From: Patiria miniata
Lineage: Eukaryota; Echinodermata; Asteroidea; Valvatida; Asterinidae
Direction of reading: 5' to 3'
DNA length: 64,000 nucleotides
Assembly (NCBI RefSeq): GCF_015706575.1
Contig: NW_024037063.1
Coordinates: 13,516,927-13,580,926, forward strand
A model generated the notes under the pieces. The model was not told where the DNA came from, did not search any database, and saw only the letters and a program-made list of their open reading frames with translations. The number at the start of each line of letters is the position of its first letter. Positions within the stretch are counted from its first letter, which is position 1. Below, in pieces: positions 49,801 through 59,336 of the stretch. The translations under genes were made by a program, and so were the position numbers.

Positions 49801-52538
49801 GAGGCGGCCGGGTTTCAAAGGGGATTTTTGGTGCCACCAGAAAAAAATACCTCACGGCAGTGAGCTGGATTCTCACCGGGATGACGTCACCCGGGCACGT
49901 ATCATTTTCGCTTCCCAGACGTGCTGCGGTATCGAGCAATGGCATGTTCCCAGTTGATCATGAATATTTATGAGGCGTAGTAAAAAAAAAAGGTTACCAT
50001 TGTATTTTCTCACCATGCAAAGCTTCAGATCACAATCTTTACTTTATTCATGACTTTTGCTGACCATTTTTTCTCCCACAGAACCTACTATGAACCTTTG
50101 CACATACAGGATGACGGTCATGTGCTATGCATTGACGTGTCGGAGGTCAGTGTGGTGATGGAGACTTCATTCACCCTGAAGGCTGTCAACCAGTTTGATC
50201 AGGTCAGCGAGAATGCCCCCCCCCCCCGACAAGCTAACTCCGCCCCTATTCACTACCACTATCACCACCACCAGCCTAGCAAATCAAAAAAGTCCAATGC
50301 TGCCTGGCTCACCCTCCAACACTCCCCTCCCGACCCCGACCTCCTCCCTGACCCCCTCCCTGACCCCCTTCCTCGACCCCCCCCCCCCCCCCCCCCCCCC
50401 CGGCCAAGTGTTTCGTTTTCTTTTGGAAATTTGGTAAGTTTAGTGTATCAGTGAAAATGGGTATGCTGAAAGTTTTTAAAAACTGATGTACGCACCCCCT
50501 CCAAACCCCGCTAGTATTATAAGTAACACATTTTAATCCTCTTTTTCTGTATTGCAGGCCGGTTTGATGGTCCGATACGACAAGGATCACTGGATCAAAA
50601 CGGTATGCCAAGCCCAAGTCCCAATGCATGTATTCAAGACTGAAATACAAGTTTCCTTGTGTGACTACAGTGAAGTAGGCTGTTTTGATGCCCTTGTGTA
50701 TACATTTTCTGAGAACTATTTTAATACCATTCTTTATGTAGATTTAAGTATCAACAATGATCAATGACAGGTATCTTTTTGCTGAGATCCCAAACAAAGG
50801 AAAACAAACTTAAACTGTCACTTTTGGGTGAAAACTTTGACTCTTTCTTAAATTACATAAAACAGCAAGCATTGAAAGTCAGTAAAATGGAACTGGTTTG
50901 TTGAAGATATGTAGGGTGTTAAACATCAAAATTACTCGAACTCTTTAGTAGGGTGCAAAACTACTAAATCATTGAAGTTTTACCTCACTGGCTACGCCAC
51001 GCACATTTTGAAGTTACTTTCAATGATTCGTCATCGGCACCACAAACTGACACTCAGGCACAAGTGTGTGTCAATTCGTGAAAACCACGTAATCAACCAT
51101 TTAAGTTTCACGAACTGACACCCAAGCATGATGCGGCAATACAGAACGGAGAAAAACAATTTGAAAGGTTTTACACAAATTTAATCCTTCTGATACTTGT
51201 GTGCTTACACCCAAAATTAATTAAAACGCGTTTTAATAGGTGAAATTAAGGTAGGTGTTGGTTTGACTTTGTGAAATCGAAAATATACATGGTGCGCTCT
51301 AAAAGCGCCTCAAATGCCGGCATCCATTCAGACATGACATGACCAATGTTATAATTCAATCTACTACGATTTGTCTATCAGGGCATAGAGTTTGTGGATG
51401 GCACATGTCGTCTGAGCTGCGTGGTGACCAACACGTACAGCGACTGGTCGACAGAGGACTGGCCCTCAGCTAGTCTTCACATCAGAGTGTTCCGAATCAA
51501 AAATGACTTTGTGGTAAGCATTATTGTAAACGTCCACTTTGCTGCTGGGCCCAATTTCCTTGAGCTGCTGAGCAGAAATTCTTGCTTAGCAAATTTATGT
51601 GCTAAGCAGCAATCAGCGGAGAACCAATCAAAAGCAATACACATAGCATAGCATAGCATTTTGGTCGGTAACCTGTTTTTGCTAAGCGAATATTTCCTAC
51701 GCTTAGCAAATTGCTGCTCTCAGCCATGCCAGGAAGTTGACCCTGATTGCAAGTTACCGCATGCTCTGCGGTTGCATGTATAATTTTTGCGGCGGAAGGG
51801 GAGGTTTTAAACTTTGGGGAGGGGTAATTGCCCTATCGCCGTTTGCGAGTTAGCCACGCCCCTCAGACAACCCTATGGAATTTTTGTACGCTAAATTTTG
51901 TTTGTCTCAGATGTTGCGCGTTCCGCGTCCATTTGTATATCATTTAATTTCAAATGGACAATATTTCACAAGCTGCGTTGACGCGATTCTACCGCGATGG
52001 GTCAATTCAGTTTTATGAAGAGTGACTTTTCAGGAATGCTTTTCAGACAGAGAGCTAATGAAGATTGGAAAATGCCCAGATTGAGAAATGACTTAGTGAT
52101 CACATATGACACCAATCAAAGAATCAATCGGTGCAAAGTGTCTTGCTCAAGGACAACTAGGTTTTAACTTTAAACCCAATTTCTGAGGGCTCCGTCTGTA
52201 AGCTCAGAAGTGCATAAAATCAGCTCCGACCTTTGCATCATGATGCTCAAAAACAGCCAAGAACTAGAACTGAAATCTTTCAAGAATTGTATGGACCAAT
52301 CGTACTCCCCGTTAATGTGGAACTAACTTCCGATTGGTCCATTTCTGTGTCACATCAGGTTGAGGGATCCGCGGATGGCGAGGCCTGGACCATGATAAGA
52401 ATCTGTCACCTGCAAGTTCCTGAGACAGCGAGCCTGAAGATGGGCCTCATGGCCTGCGCACCTTCTGGCCGCGGTGGGGAGGTCACATTCCAGAAACTGG
52501 TCATCAAGAAATGTGGCAGGTATCACCACACAAACTAG
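46839..52538 (+). CDS. DUF1349 (PF07081) concanavalin A-like protein, six exons
   Basis: Coding exons: 46839 to 46971 or 47003 (end uncertain), 47936-47961, 50082-50202, 50558-50602, 51382-51513 and 52359-52538 (stop TAG at 52536). The predicted protein is about 211-222 residues, close to the usual size for single-domain members. Family landmarks appear in order: LKWINEP in exon 1, DFWQK spanning exons 2-3, DDGHVLC in exon 3, FDQAGLMVRYDKDHWIKT across exons 3-4, GIEFVDG and NTYSDWS in exon 5, then GEAWTMIR, a MGLMACAPS strand and EVTFQKL in exon 6. Apart from the first intron, junctions are canonical GT/AG: exon 2/3 is phase 2 and the later ones phase 0. No signal peptide or membrane segment is seen, so it is probably intracellular. 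The family includes yeast Ree1, linked to enolase regulation, and has a jelly-roll fold; the substrate or partner in animals is unknown to me. The start ATG at 46839 follows AATA and is the first Met before the conserved segment. Oddity: exon 1 to exon 2 does not join in frame through the best-looking donor. Confidence 0.85.
47018..47484. mobile_element. 467-bp foldback/MITE with 9-bp target duplication
   Basis: Left arm 47018-47231 and right arm 47273-47484 are near-complete reverse complements (about 213 bp each) around a 41-bp loop. The ends are TAGCCCCATAAATGTGG and its complement. The flanks are CCTCAGCTC on both sides (47009-47017 and 47485-47493), a 9-bp target-site duplication. A 9-bp duplication fits Mutator-like (MuDR) elements, though other superfamilies are possible. 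There is no coding capacity. The arms differ at a few sites, so insertion is not brand new. It sits in intron 1 of the DUF1349 gene, 14 bp or more beyond the possible donors. Confidence 0.85.
48127..49376. repeat. 12/11-bp minisatellite in intron 2 of the DUF1349 gene
   Basis: About 105 units of CAGTCACAAGTC (12 bp) mixed with CATCAGAAGTC (11 bp) and point variants (CAGACACAAGTC, AAGTCACAAGTC). Because the 12-mer is a multiple of three and lacks stops on the plus strand, it yields long Ser/His/Lys, Val/Thr/Ser/Pro and Gln/Val/Ser frames in all three phases, which are artefacts. A stretch of about 92 bp containing the rare variant CAGTGACAAGTC recurs 295 bp apart (48301 and 48596), so the array also has a higher-order period. 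Confidence 0.95.
50377..50401. repeat. 25-bp poly(C) run in intron 3
   Basis: An uninterrupted C run preceded by CCTCCCTGACCCC-type repeats, with a shorter C run at about 50217-50227. It lies between exons 3 and 4 of the DUF1349 gene and gives proline-rich (plus) or glycine-rich (minus) frames that are not real proteins. Length in the assembly may be inexact. Confidence 0.9.
51545..51725. mobile_element. palindromic interspersed repeat in intron 5
   Basis: The left part (GCTGAGCAGAAATTCTTGCTTAGC) and right part (GCTTAGCAAATTGCTGCTCTCAGC) are imperfect reverse complements around a core with a TAGCA triplicate (about 51644-51659). The GGGCCCAATTTC...CTTAGCA style resembles a family I associate with starfish genomes, but this is an impression and not a search. 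No clear target-site duplication was found. Confidence 0.45.
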
Positions 52539-52609
52539 TCCAGCTTTAGTCTTGGCTTTACAAAGTTTATAAACTTAATGAAAACAAGAAAACAATTGAT
52601 ATATGTAGC

Positions 52610-52615
52610 AATAAA
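52610..52615 (+). other. poly(A) signal AATAAA of the DUF1349 gene
   Basis: AATAAA about 72 bp after the stop codon at 52536-52538. A second AATAAA at 52696-52701 is an alternative downstream signal. Either would give a short 3' untranslated region. Confidence 0.55.
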
Positions 52616-52701
52616 GCGTCAGCATTCAAAACAAAACAGTAAACAAGGCAATGTCAATCGTTTTTCAGAAAAACAAATGAGTGCAATAATTAGCCAATAA
52701 A

Positions 52702-54128
52702 TATTTAAACCAATTATATCTAAAACAAATCTTTTTAAGCAAACCTCTTCCATGTTCTAAGTCTAATTGTGTCCGTTACTTGTATTCAATTGCATATTGT
52801 TTTCCTTTTCAATCTCTTCTCTAAATCTCCCAAATTATTGGGGTTTTGGGAGGTAAATTTGTTTTTTGCCTGAAGCACAATTTGTCTTTAGAATCCAACA
52901 CATTTGTTGCTTCAGCAGTGCTTAGTTTGTGGGTTTTTTTTGGTTTTTTTGACCTTCAGTTTGAATTTGGTTGAAAACCTTAAAGGTCCACAAATTTTTT
53001 ATAATATGGCTTACAAAAGTTTTTGTAAATTGTTTATAAAGACTGTGACTTCGATTTAATAGTGATTACATGCAGCTGATCAAGAATCAGTACGTGAAAA
53101 CAGATTTTGATAAAAAGATTTTTACGTAAACACTTGTATTTTTTTAAAAATAAAATAATTGTGATCTAACCCATTAAAATATCCTACTGGTCAGTGATGT
53201 AATGTTCGTAGCAGACTGAGGCTGAAGTTTAAATTGACCCCAAAAATGTTCTGCCTTAAAGGGTTCATGAAGTAATTTTTTTCTTAGGAACATATTTTGT
53301 GCAACGTTCTACTCTTCTTAAATGTATGAAAAGTATTTGACATCCCTTTTTGGTTATTTTATAGAATGTGCTCTTCTTTAAACATTTAAAATGTTCCCTG
53401 CTTTTCCGGACAACTGACGGCGCTGTTGTGGTGATGTCATTTTAGGAAGACACTGTTCAGTTCAGGATTTGCTATTCAAATTTGTGAACCCAGAAATATG
53501 CTTATTTGTTAGAAAAGATTGCTTATTGACTTACACTTAAGCCCTAACCATAGCTTCTTATCAAACTGTAGTTGAAGTTGGGTTTGGCGATTCCAACTAG
53601 TTTCGAGAATCCCAACAATAAGTTGCAACTTATTGTTGGGATTCTAGAAACCATAGTTGGGACTGTCCATCTGTAGTTGGGACTGCTGCTATACTTGGGG
53701 CGTCATTCTGTTCGGAATTCATTTTAAATATGTCTTATACCTCCTGGATGCCTGCCTCCAACAACTCAAATATTCCTTTCGGAAAAATACTTTCCTCTCG
53801 ATTGAAAGTGTTCACAGACATCCGAAACTTTAAACTCAATTTATATATCGGCTCATTGAACAAGTCGACACTCTATTAGTTCAGGTACTAGATATGTCAG
53901 TGTGTCTGCAGGAAATGAGTTGAACAAGTCACAGATTTTTTTTTAAAAGAGTGGTCTACACCATGAGTTCTAATCATTCCATAAATTTACAGGATAAAGA
54001 ACCACAAAAATGTACCATTTTTCTTCAGAACTTCTAGCACTGGCAACACCGAGACATTAACGGAGCAACTGTCACACATAGGATGTGGTCCTCCTCAGCT
54101 GCAGCCTAACAGTCATTCTTATTTTTTT
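52702..54128. other. intergenic region between convergent genes
   Basis: AT-rich sequence separating the 3' ends of the DUF1349 gene (plus) and the MGCAASS gene (minus). It contains the palindrome at about 53589-53663 and otherwise no exon or RNA gene that I can support. Confidence 0.5.
53589..53663. repeat. long palindrome with a perfect 38-bp core
   Basis: Positions 53607-53644 form a perfect palindrome (GAATCCCAACAATAAGTTG followed at once by its complement), with no loop. Pairing extends outward with few mismatches through CCAACTAGTTTC on the left and GAAACCATAGTTGGG on the right, giving a hairpin of about 75 bp. Further TAGTTGGGACT copies follow to about 53685. It may be a foldback transposon remnant; its transcript would form a stable hairpin. 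Confidence 0.8.
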
Positions 54129-54134
54129 TTTATT
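54129..54134 (-). other. poly(A) signal of the MGCAASS gene (minus strand)
   Basis: TTTATT on the plus strand is AATAAA on the minus strand, about 20 bp after the stop codon at 54154-54156. It is followed by an A-rich run. Confidence 0.45.
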
Positions 54135-54153
54135 TTCTGGATTGAGCTCCATG

Positions 54154-56055
54154 TTACAGAAAGTCTAGTTCGTCATCAAAATTGTCGCCAAAATCTGAAA
54201 AACAAAGCAAGATACAAACTAGTAAGAAAAGAGAAGAAACAAACTCATAATTCTGATGTGGGCTGCTGTATTGTCGCATCACTCATGATGGGCCCATCCT
54301 TTTTCTATTGTTTTCGTTAAACATTAACCAAACGGTGAGAGAATTTTGTTTCAGGGAGAAGTTTGTTTTGATGATTCACTAGTCTAGTGGGTAATGGTTC
54401 TTAACAAAATATTTTGGGTGTTTTTATATATTTTAACGATGCCAAACTTTAGTTAACCATTATGACGTGGCACAAATGGGGACTTAAAATGTGAACTGAC
54501 CGTTGAAGAAATTGACGTGAAGATGGATATTGGCGTAGCCACATGCTAGAGGTATCGGGTCGCAGAGTTGAATATGATCGCCTGAGACCATGGAGCTGAT
54601 AGTATGATGGCTTCGTTTTGTCGAGCATCTGTTGGTAGCCTGGAAGCTGGCCGATTGACCGATGGTTCTCCCTTTAGCGGCAGTCAGTGGTGAGGTTGCT
54701 AACAGAGGGCGCGATGTTGAGCTCTTCAGGTTATCTCCTAGACCACGGTCACGTTTAGATACCAAGTCAGATGCGGAGATGCCTCCATTGTAGAGAATTG
54801 GTGTGTCGGCTGGATGCTTCAACTTACTAGAGGATAATTTGGAGTCTAAAAACTGTGGCATGATGTGGAGATTTGATAAGTCCACAGCACCAAGGGTGCA
54901 AGATGCGTCAGAGAATCCCTCGTCAGATAAGTCAGTGTCCCTGGAGGATTCCGAGTCCGAGGACATCGGATAGGCAGAGCTGAGGCCTGACATGTCCTCG
55001 GAGGAGTTGGAACCGTCAACGTGGTTGAGGAGGGACAGGATAGAAGGGGTGGAGAGGTCCTCGCAAGGAGAGCTGAACGTGTCCTCTGGGTGCGTGCTAG
55101 CTTGATCAGCTTCTACGTCCTCGGAGAAATATTTGGAGTCCTCGTTTGCATTCTCATCATTACATTTGTCACCAAAACTGGAATCTGAGGAAAGCACACG
55201 AGCAAACTCTCTGGGTATGATCCGAGTTGGGGCGATGGAATCTGATCTGGATGAGGCCTCGCTCATTTGAAATTCAGGCGGCGAGAACTTGCCTTTTGAC
55301 TCCACCTCAAAATCAGACATTTCTTGAAGATCACTCACATCAGTGCTGGAGTAGCCACAAACGTCCCATCTAGGTCCACTTTCGCCATCCATCACATCGC
55401 TTGAAGTCTGTTTGCAAGTGTAGCCAGGATAATGACTAGAAATCGGCAGCTCGAGCCGACGAAACGCACGGTAGACTGGCTCATCAGAGCGAACTTTCCT
55501 GAATCGAAGCGGCGGCAGAAACTTAATAGAGCATCGGAATCGCCTGTGAATTGAAGGTAAGCTTGAAGATTCACAGTTAGTTGTGGGTGGTCCTCTTTTA
55601 ATTTGGTTTTTCCTTGATGCAGTTTGGTAGTCTTTATGGCAGACGGCCGGGAACGACTGGTATGCGAGGACGTTTGGGTTGGTGATACTGGTAAACAGGA
55701 CTGGTGCTCTCTCTTCACTTTGTGTCTTTTGCTTTGTCACGCCTGTGGCGTTTTGCCCTCGGTACCTCCGAGTCGGTTGTTGAGGCAAGACTCGTTCTGG
55801 ATATCGCTCCAGAGATGTCAACGAGACCAGTTTGATTGCGGCATCATGATCTGCGTGTCTGGGCTTGTCACCGGCCGGTTGTCTGATGTCCACTGTCCAC
55901 GAATCTGACGTTTCTGATGAAAGGAGGTTGGAGAGGGTTTTCCGATTCGAGACGTCTTTCGTTACAATGACCGACGAAGCACTATCGTAGTTTGATGCGT
56001 CTTCTTGGCAGCTACTTACAGTCAGTGTGGATGACGAACTCGCTGCACATCCCAT
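54154..56055 (-). CDS. 531-residue Ser-rich protein with N-terminal acylation motif, two exons
   Basis: Coding exon 1 is 54501-56055 (518 codons plus one base). Its donor reads AACG then GTCAGT. Exon 2 is 54154-54194, entered after TTTGTTTTTCAG, and supplies the last 13 residues, an acidic/aromatic tail DFGDNFDDELDFL ending in TAA. The split codon gives Asp, and the phases match. The start MGCAASS has Gly2 for myristoylation, Cys3 for palmitoylation and Ser6/Ser7, so membrane anchoring from the cytosol is likely. Residues 165-200 are basic (HRRFRC, RFRKVRS, FRR). Residues 240-385 are rich in Ser, Asp and Glu, with many SSE, SDSES and DLSDEG runs typical of casein-kinase sites. No enzyme domain, membrane span or coiled coil is seen, so the protein is probably a disordered scaffold or signalling adaptor. 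Residues 500-517 (CGYANIHLHVNFF) run into the tail and look the most ordered. I do not recognise the family. Without splicing the frame would end five residues after the donor, so exon 2 is inferred from the splice signals. Confidence 0.8.
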
Positions 56056-59000
56056 TCCTGATGATGCCGGGAAGATTCGAGCTTTCTTTCATGTTTAATT
56101 CTTTTTAGTATTAACTCAAAGGTTCTTTTTAGCCTCCAGTCTTGAAAAGAGGTCTGGATAAGCATCCCGAACGAGAAACTTACCATAGACCTAGCCCTAG
56201 ATCAAAAACTCGGCCACGCGCGTAGGAGAACATTATCACGCCCGCGGTATGAAATCACATTGGCAAAAGATGATGCGTGTTATCCGATGGAAGCTTGACG
56301 CACTGAGATGAGACGCTTATACGCGCGCAAAACACCGCCAGCAAAGGGCGTGGCAATTTTTTTCCTGGAGGGGGTAAACCGGCCGTTGAAAAATCGAGAC
56401 GGGACTGGGTATACAATATGCATGTGTTTAAAGGCCACTTTCGGCAGTTCCTTTTTTTAATACGACAAATGACTTAAACCATCTTCTCTTCTCCCCGTTT
56501 ATTTTTTTTCCTTATAGGACGATTTATATAGGGTCCCTCCTTAGCTTTGAGTCAAAGGTGTTTTTTTATCATTCATCATGACCTTTTCAACCTGAAGCAT
56601 ACTTCTCTCAATTCTGATGACACCGTTTTTGGTATTTTGAACAGTCCCTTGGGGTAGAAATTGCGATCATTGTACGCGGTTTACGGTTGGGGTCTTGCGA
56701 TTCAGCGAGCTTATATTTTCGTGTTGCGTTTTGTCGTCGCCATCGTCATTATCCTCAAATTTACCTCAAAAATTCAAAACCCTGCCCTCTATCTATGACA
56801 TACCTGTTTGTTCTTAATGTCGCCAACTAGTTTGGTAAGTCAACATAAATTAAAAGTGGATTTTATATTGGGAACAGGGCCCTACACTAACGTACACGAC
56901 TGCCTTTTTTTAGAGTGATCTTACAGAGTCTGCATGGGGACGTGACATATTACGGCCCTTCTGACGTGACCTCAAAAATTCAGAAATGCAGACACCAATG
57001 TTTTGTACTGAAATTTAGTTTGGCCAGCCTTTTGGGGCTTACTGAATCGTTTCGGAATTAAAATAATTAATAATACATGTATTGTCCACGCTTCCGTCCC
57101 AGTGAATGAGTGTTTCGCTGTACGAGCACGAGAGAAAATAAAAAGTTTTTTTTTCTCACCCGCCGCGTGAAAAAAAGACATTTGTGTGAACCCAGCTGAT
57201 TTGAATTTACGTCCACAAGTAGTGGATTCCGCCGCTGCACTATAAAGGTCAACATAATATGCAAGAATCAAGATATACGTAAATATTGATCTTATAATTG
57301 ACTTTATAATTGACGTAATTTTATTGTAATGAGAATTGCTGTGAGGGCAAGAAAACAAACTACACGGTGCACTAAGTCTAACGACAGATGCACTTTCCGT
57401 ATGACAACTATCGCCTCTGGCACTAACTCAATTAACCCTAACGGTCGTAATTAACTCGATGAGCACTTTCTCATACACCATGTCATTGAGTAAATTAATT
57501 TAATTTACCAGTCGGCTGTGATAAGTGATCTACGCATTCCATTTTAAGGTTGGTCGTTTCAATCAAGGTGGACTAATTAAACTGAAATACCGAATTATTT
57601 CCATCCAAATATCAATAAAATGTTTCAACAACCCATTGATGTATAGCGTATAGCCTAAACTACCCTTCTATATCTGGGTCTCAACCTATATTTTAAAAGT
57701 TGGATATGTTTTCCGAGTCCAAATATTTTGTCAGTTTCCACTTGCCAAGCCATGTTTCAGGCGGCGCCTAAGCGCAGCGGATATAAAGATCGTAAACCTT
57801 TTATGAAAGTTGATTATTTCTGGTAATGAAACCAAGGATCCCTCAAAAGCACCCTAGGCACCAGTAGCTCGCAAGCCTGAAGAAAGCTGCAGAGAGAAGA
57901 CAATGAGAAGAAATTACAGTTTTAGAGGCGCAGACCAGTAAATAGGCCCGAAATTACGCCGGCGAAATTAATACGCCGGCCAAATCACGATTCCAGTGCG
58001 TGCTCTCAAATTCTCCGGTATTTATGGGGTATTTTGACGAAAGTGAACTTGTAGAAAAGAAGCGTGGTAGCTGTGCAGAGGACTGCGAGCTCGTATTAGT
58101 GTGACATTCGGATGAAATTAGGCCCTACATTGGCTCTATTTTGCAGTGGAGCGAAGGCGTCCGTTTTCAAAATGAACAGAAAATGAAAGACGATGAAATA
58201 AGCTTTAATTTGATGTTTGTCTAGTCTCAAATACCATGGAGAGTTGTGAGTAGTTTTAATAATTGTGGGAAGTGAGCGCAAATATCACTGAGGTCTATGT
58301 CAGTCTATTTAGTCTGCAACCTTAGAATAATATTCTGGGGAAAACCCACGGAATCAGGTGAACTGACTGTGGACTGAAAACCCAATCCACATAAGTCAAC
58401 AAAAACTTATTGTTACACAGCAGTGGGGCGATGTAGGCCTACATCTGTTTTTGTTTTGCAGCATCTTCTAAAATGCTACTATTGTTACCATTATTATGTC
58501 AAAATCACAATCCAAAAAATTTGGTTAATTATATTCCACATCAGTTTGGATTGTACCAGCTCAAAAGTTCAGGACCTTGATAATCCAACGGCATTTAGCC
58601 GAAATTTGGCTCGTACGCGCGGACCTTATCTACATTTAAGAGCAACGGGGTCCTTGCACATGATCCTAAAAGAAAAATCTTCATCCCATTGGAAGCATTA
58701 TCATCGCATGGTTAGCAATGCGTGACGTGGGGTACACCAAGGTACAAAGTTTACCCGCCGCCATGGATACGGGACAATACAAAGACTCGCCACTCACATT
58801 ACGTACACGTATACACGCGCAGTGTCGACGACTCTCTGTGCGGTACATGCCAGCCGGATGAAAGATACCAAACTGTAGGAACAATCAGCGGAATGCATAT
58901 TCAGTGGGGTCATTAGTTGCCCTAACCCCTGGTCTCTACGTGATTATGCATTAAACAAACTGGAACGACACCATCGCGATCGTGTACTACCAATGTCCAC

Positions 59001-59192
59001 CGTCCCAAGCAAGTTCGGTACGGCGTGTTTTCAGCAGGTTACTAACACCTGATCAACTTGGTAAAAGTCTGGATTTTACGGATGGTATTCCTAGAGCCAG
59101 TTTGTGTGAATGGTTTCGTGTGACTTTTCCACACAACTGAGATATACCTCTGTCTTCATGTTGTGCCCTTCACAATGAACTGAAACGTGCGG
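56056..59192. other. intergenic region between divergent genes
   Basis: Contains the 5' untranslated region and promoter of the minus-strand MGCAASS gene (just above 56055) and the upstream region of the plus-strand gene that starts near 59226. No further exon could be supported. Frames such as those at 56972-57358 (minus) and 58423-58725 (plus) show no motif and are probably chance. Confidence 0.45.
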
Positions 59193-59230
59193 TATAAGAT
59201 CGCATCTCTCACTCAGTACACTTTCAGTGT
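59193..59230 (+). promoter_or_regulatory. putative TATA box and initiator
   Basis: TATAAGA at 59193-59199 is followed by TTTCAGTGT, an initiator-like TCAGT whose A is at 59226, 33 bp after the first T of the TATA box. An earlier TCAGTA at about 59213 is a second candidate start. The spacing fits RNA polymerase II core promoters. No coding sequence lies immediately downstream; a strong splice donor does. Confidence 0.45.
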
Positions 59231-59336
59231 GTGTACGCCACGAAGGAAAAGTCATCGTCATCACGTACCGTGGATTCTACGAGGGCAACGGGGTCATCGG
59301 CGACAAACTACCCGGCTGAGCTGATCGAATTACAAG
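59226..59336 (+). other. putative non-coding leader exon
   Basis: About 111 bp between the initiator and a splice donor ACAAG then GTAGGT. The stretch contains no ATG and is less AT-rich than its surroundings, as expected of a 5' untranslated exon. The next coding exon on this strand is at 63637, which would give an intron of 4.3 kb. The link is inferred and needs transcript support. Confidence 0.4.

Noticed and set aside
50050..50454. 134-codon frame starting MTFADHFF
   Set aside because: It is exon 3 of the DUF1349 gene plus parts of both introns. The first 11 codons precede a clear acceptor, and the proline-rich end is intronic poly(C).
50309..50650. 113-codon minus-strand frame with a glycine run
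   Set aside because: It is the shadow of the intronic poly(C) tract and exon 4.
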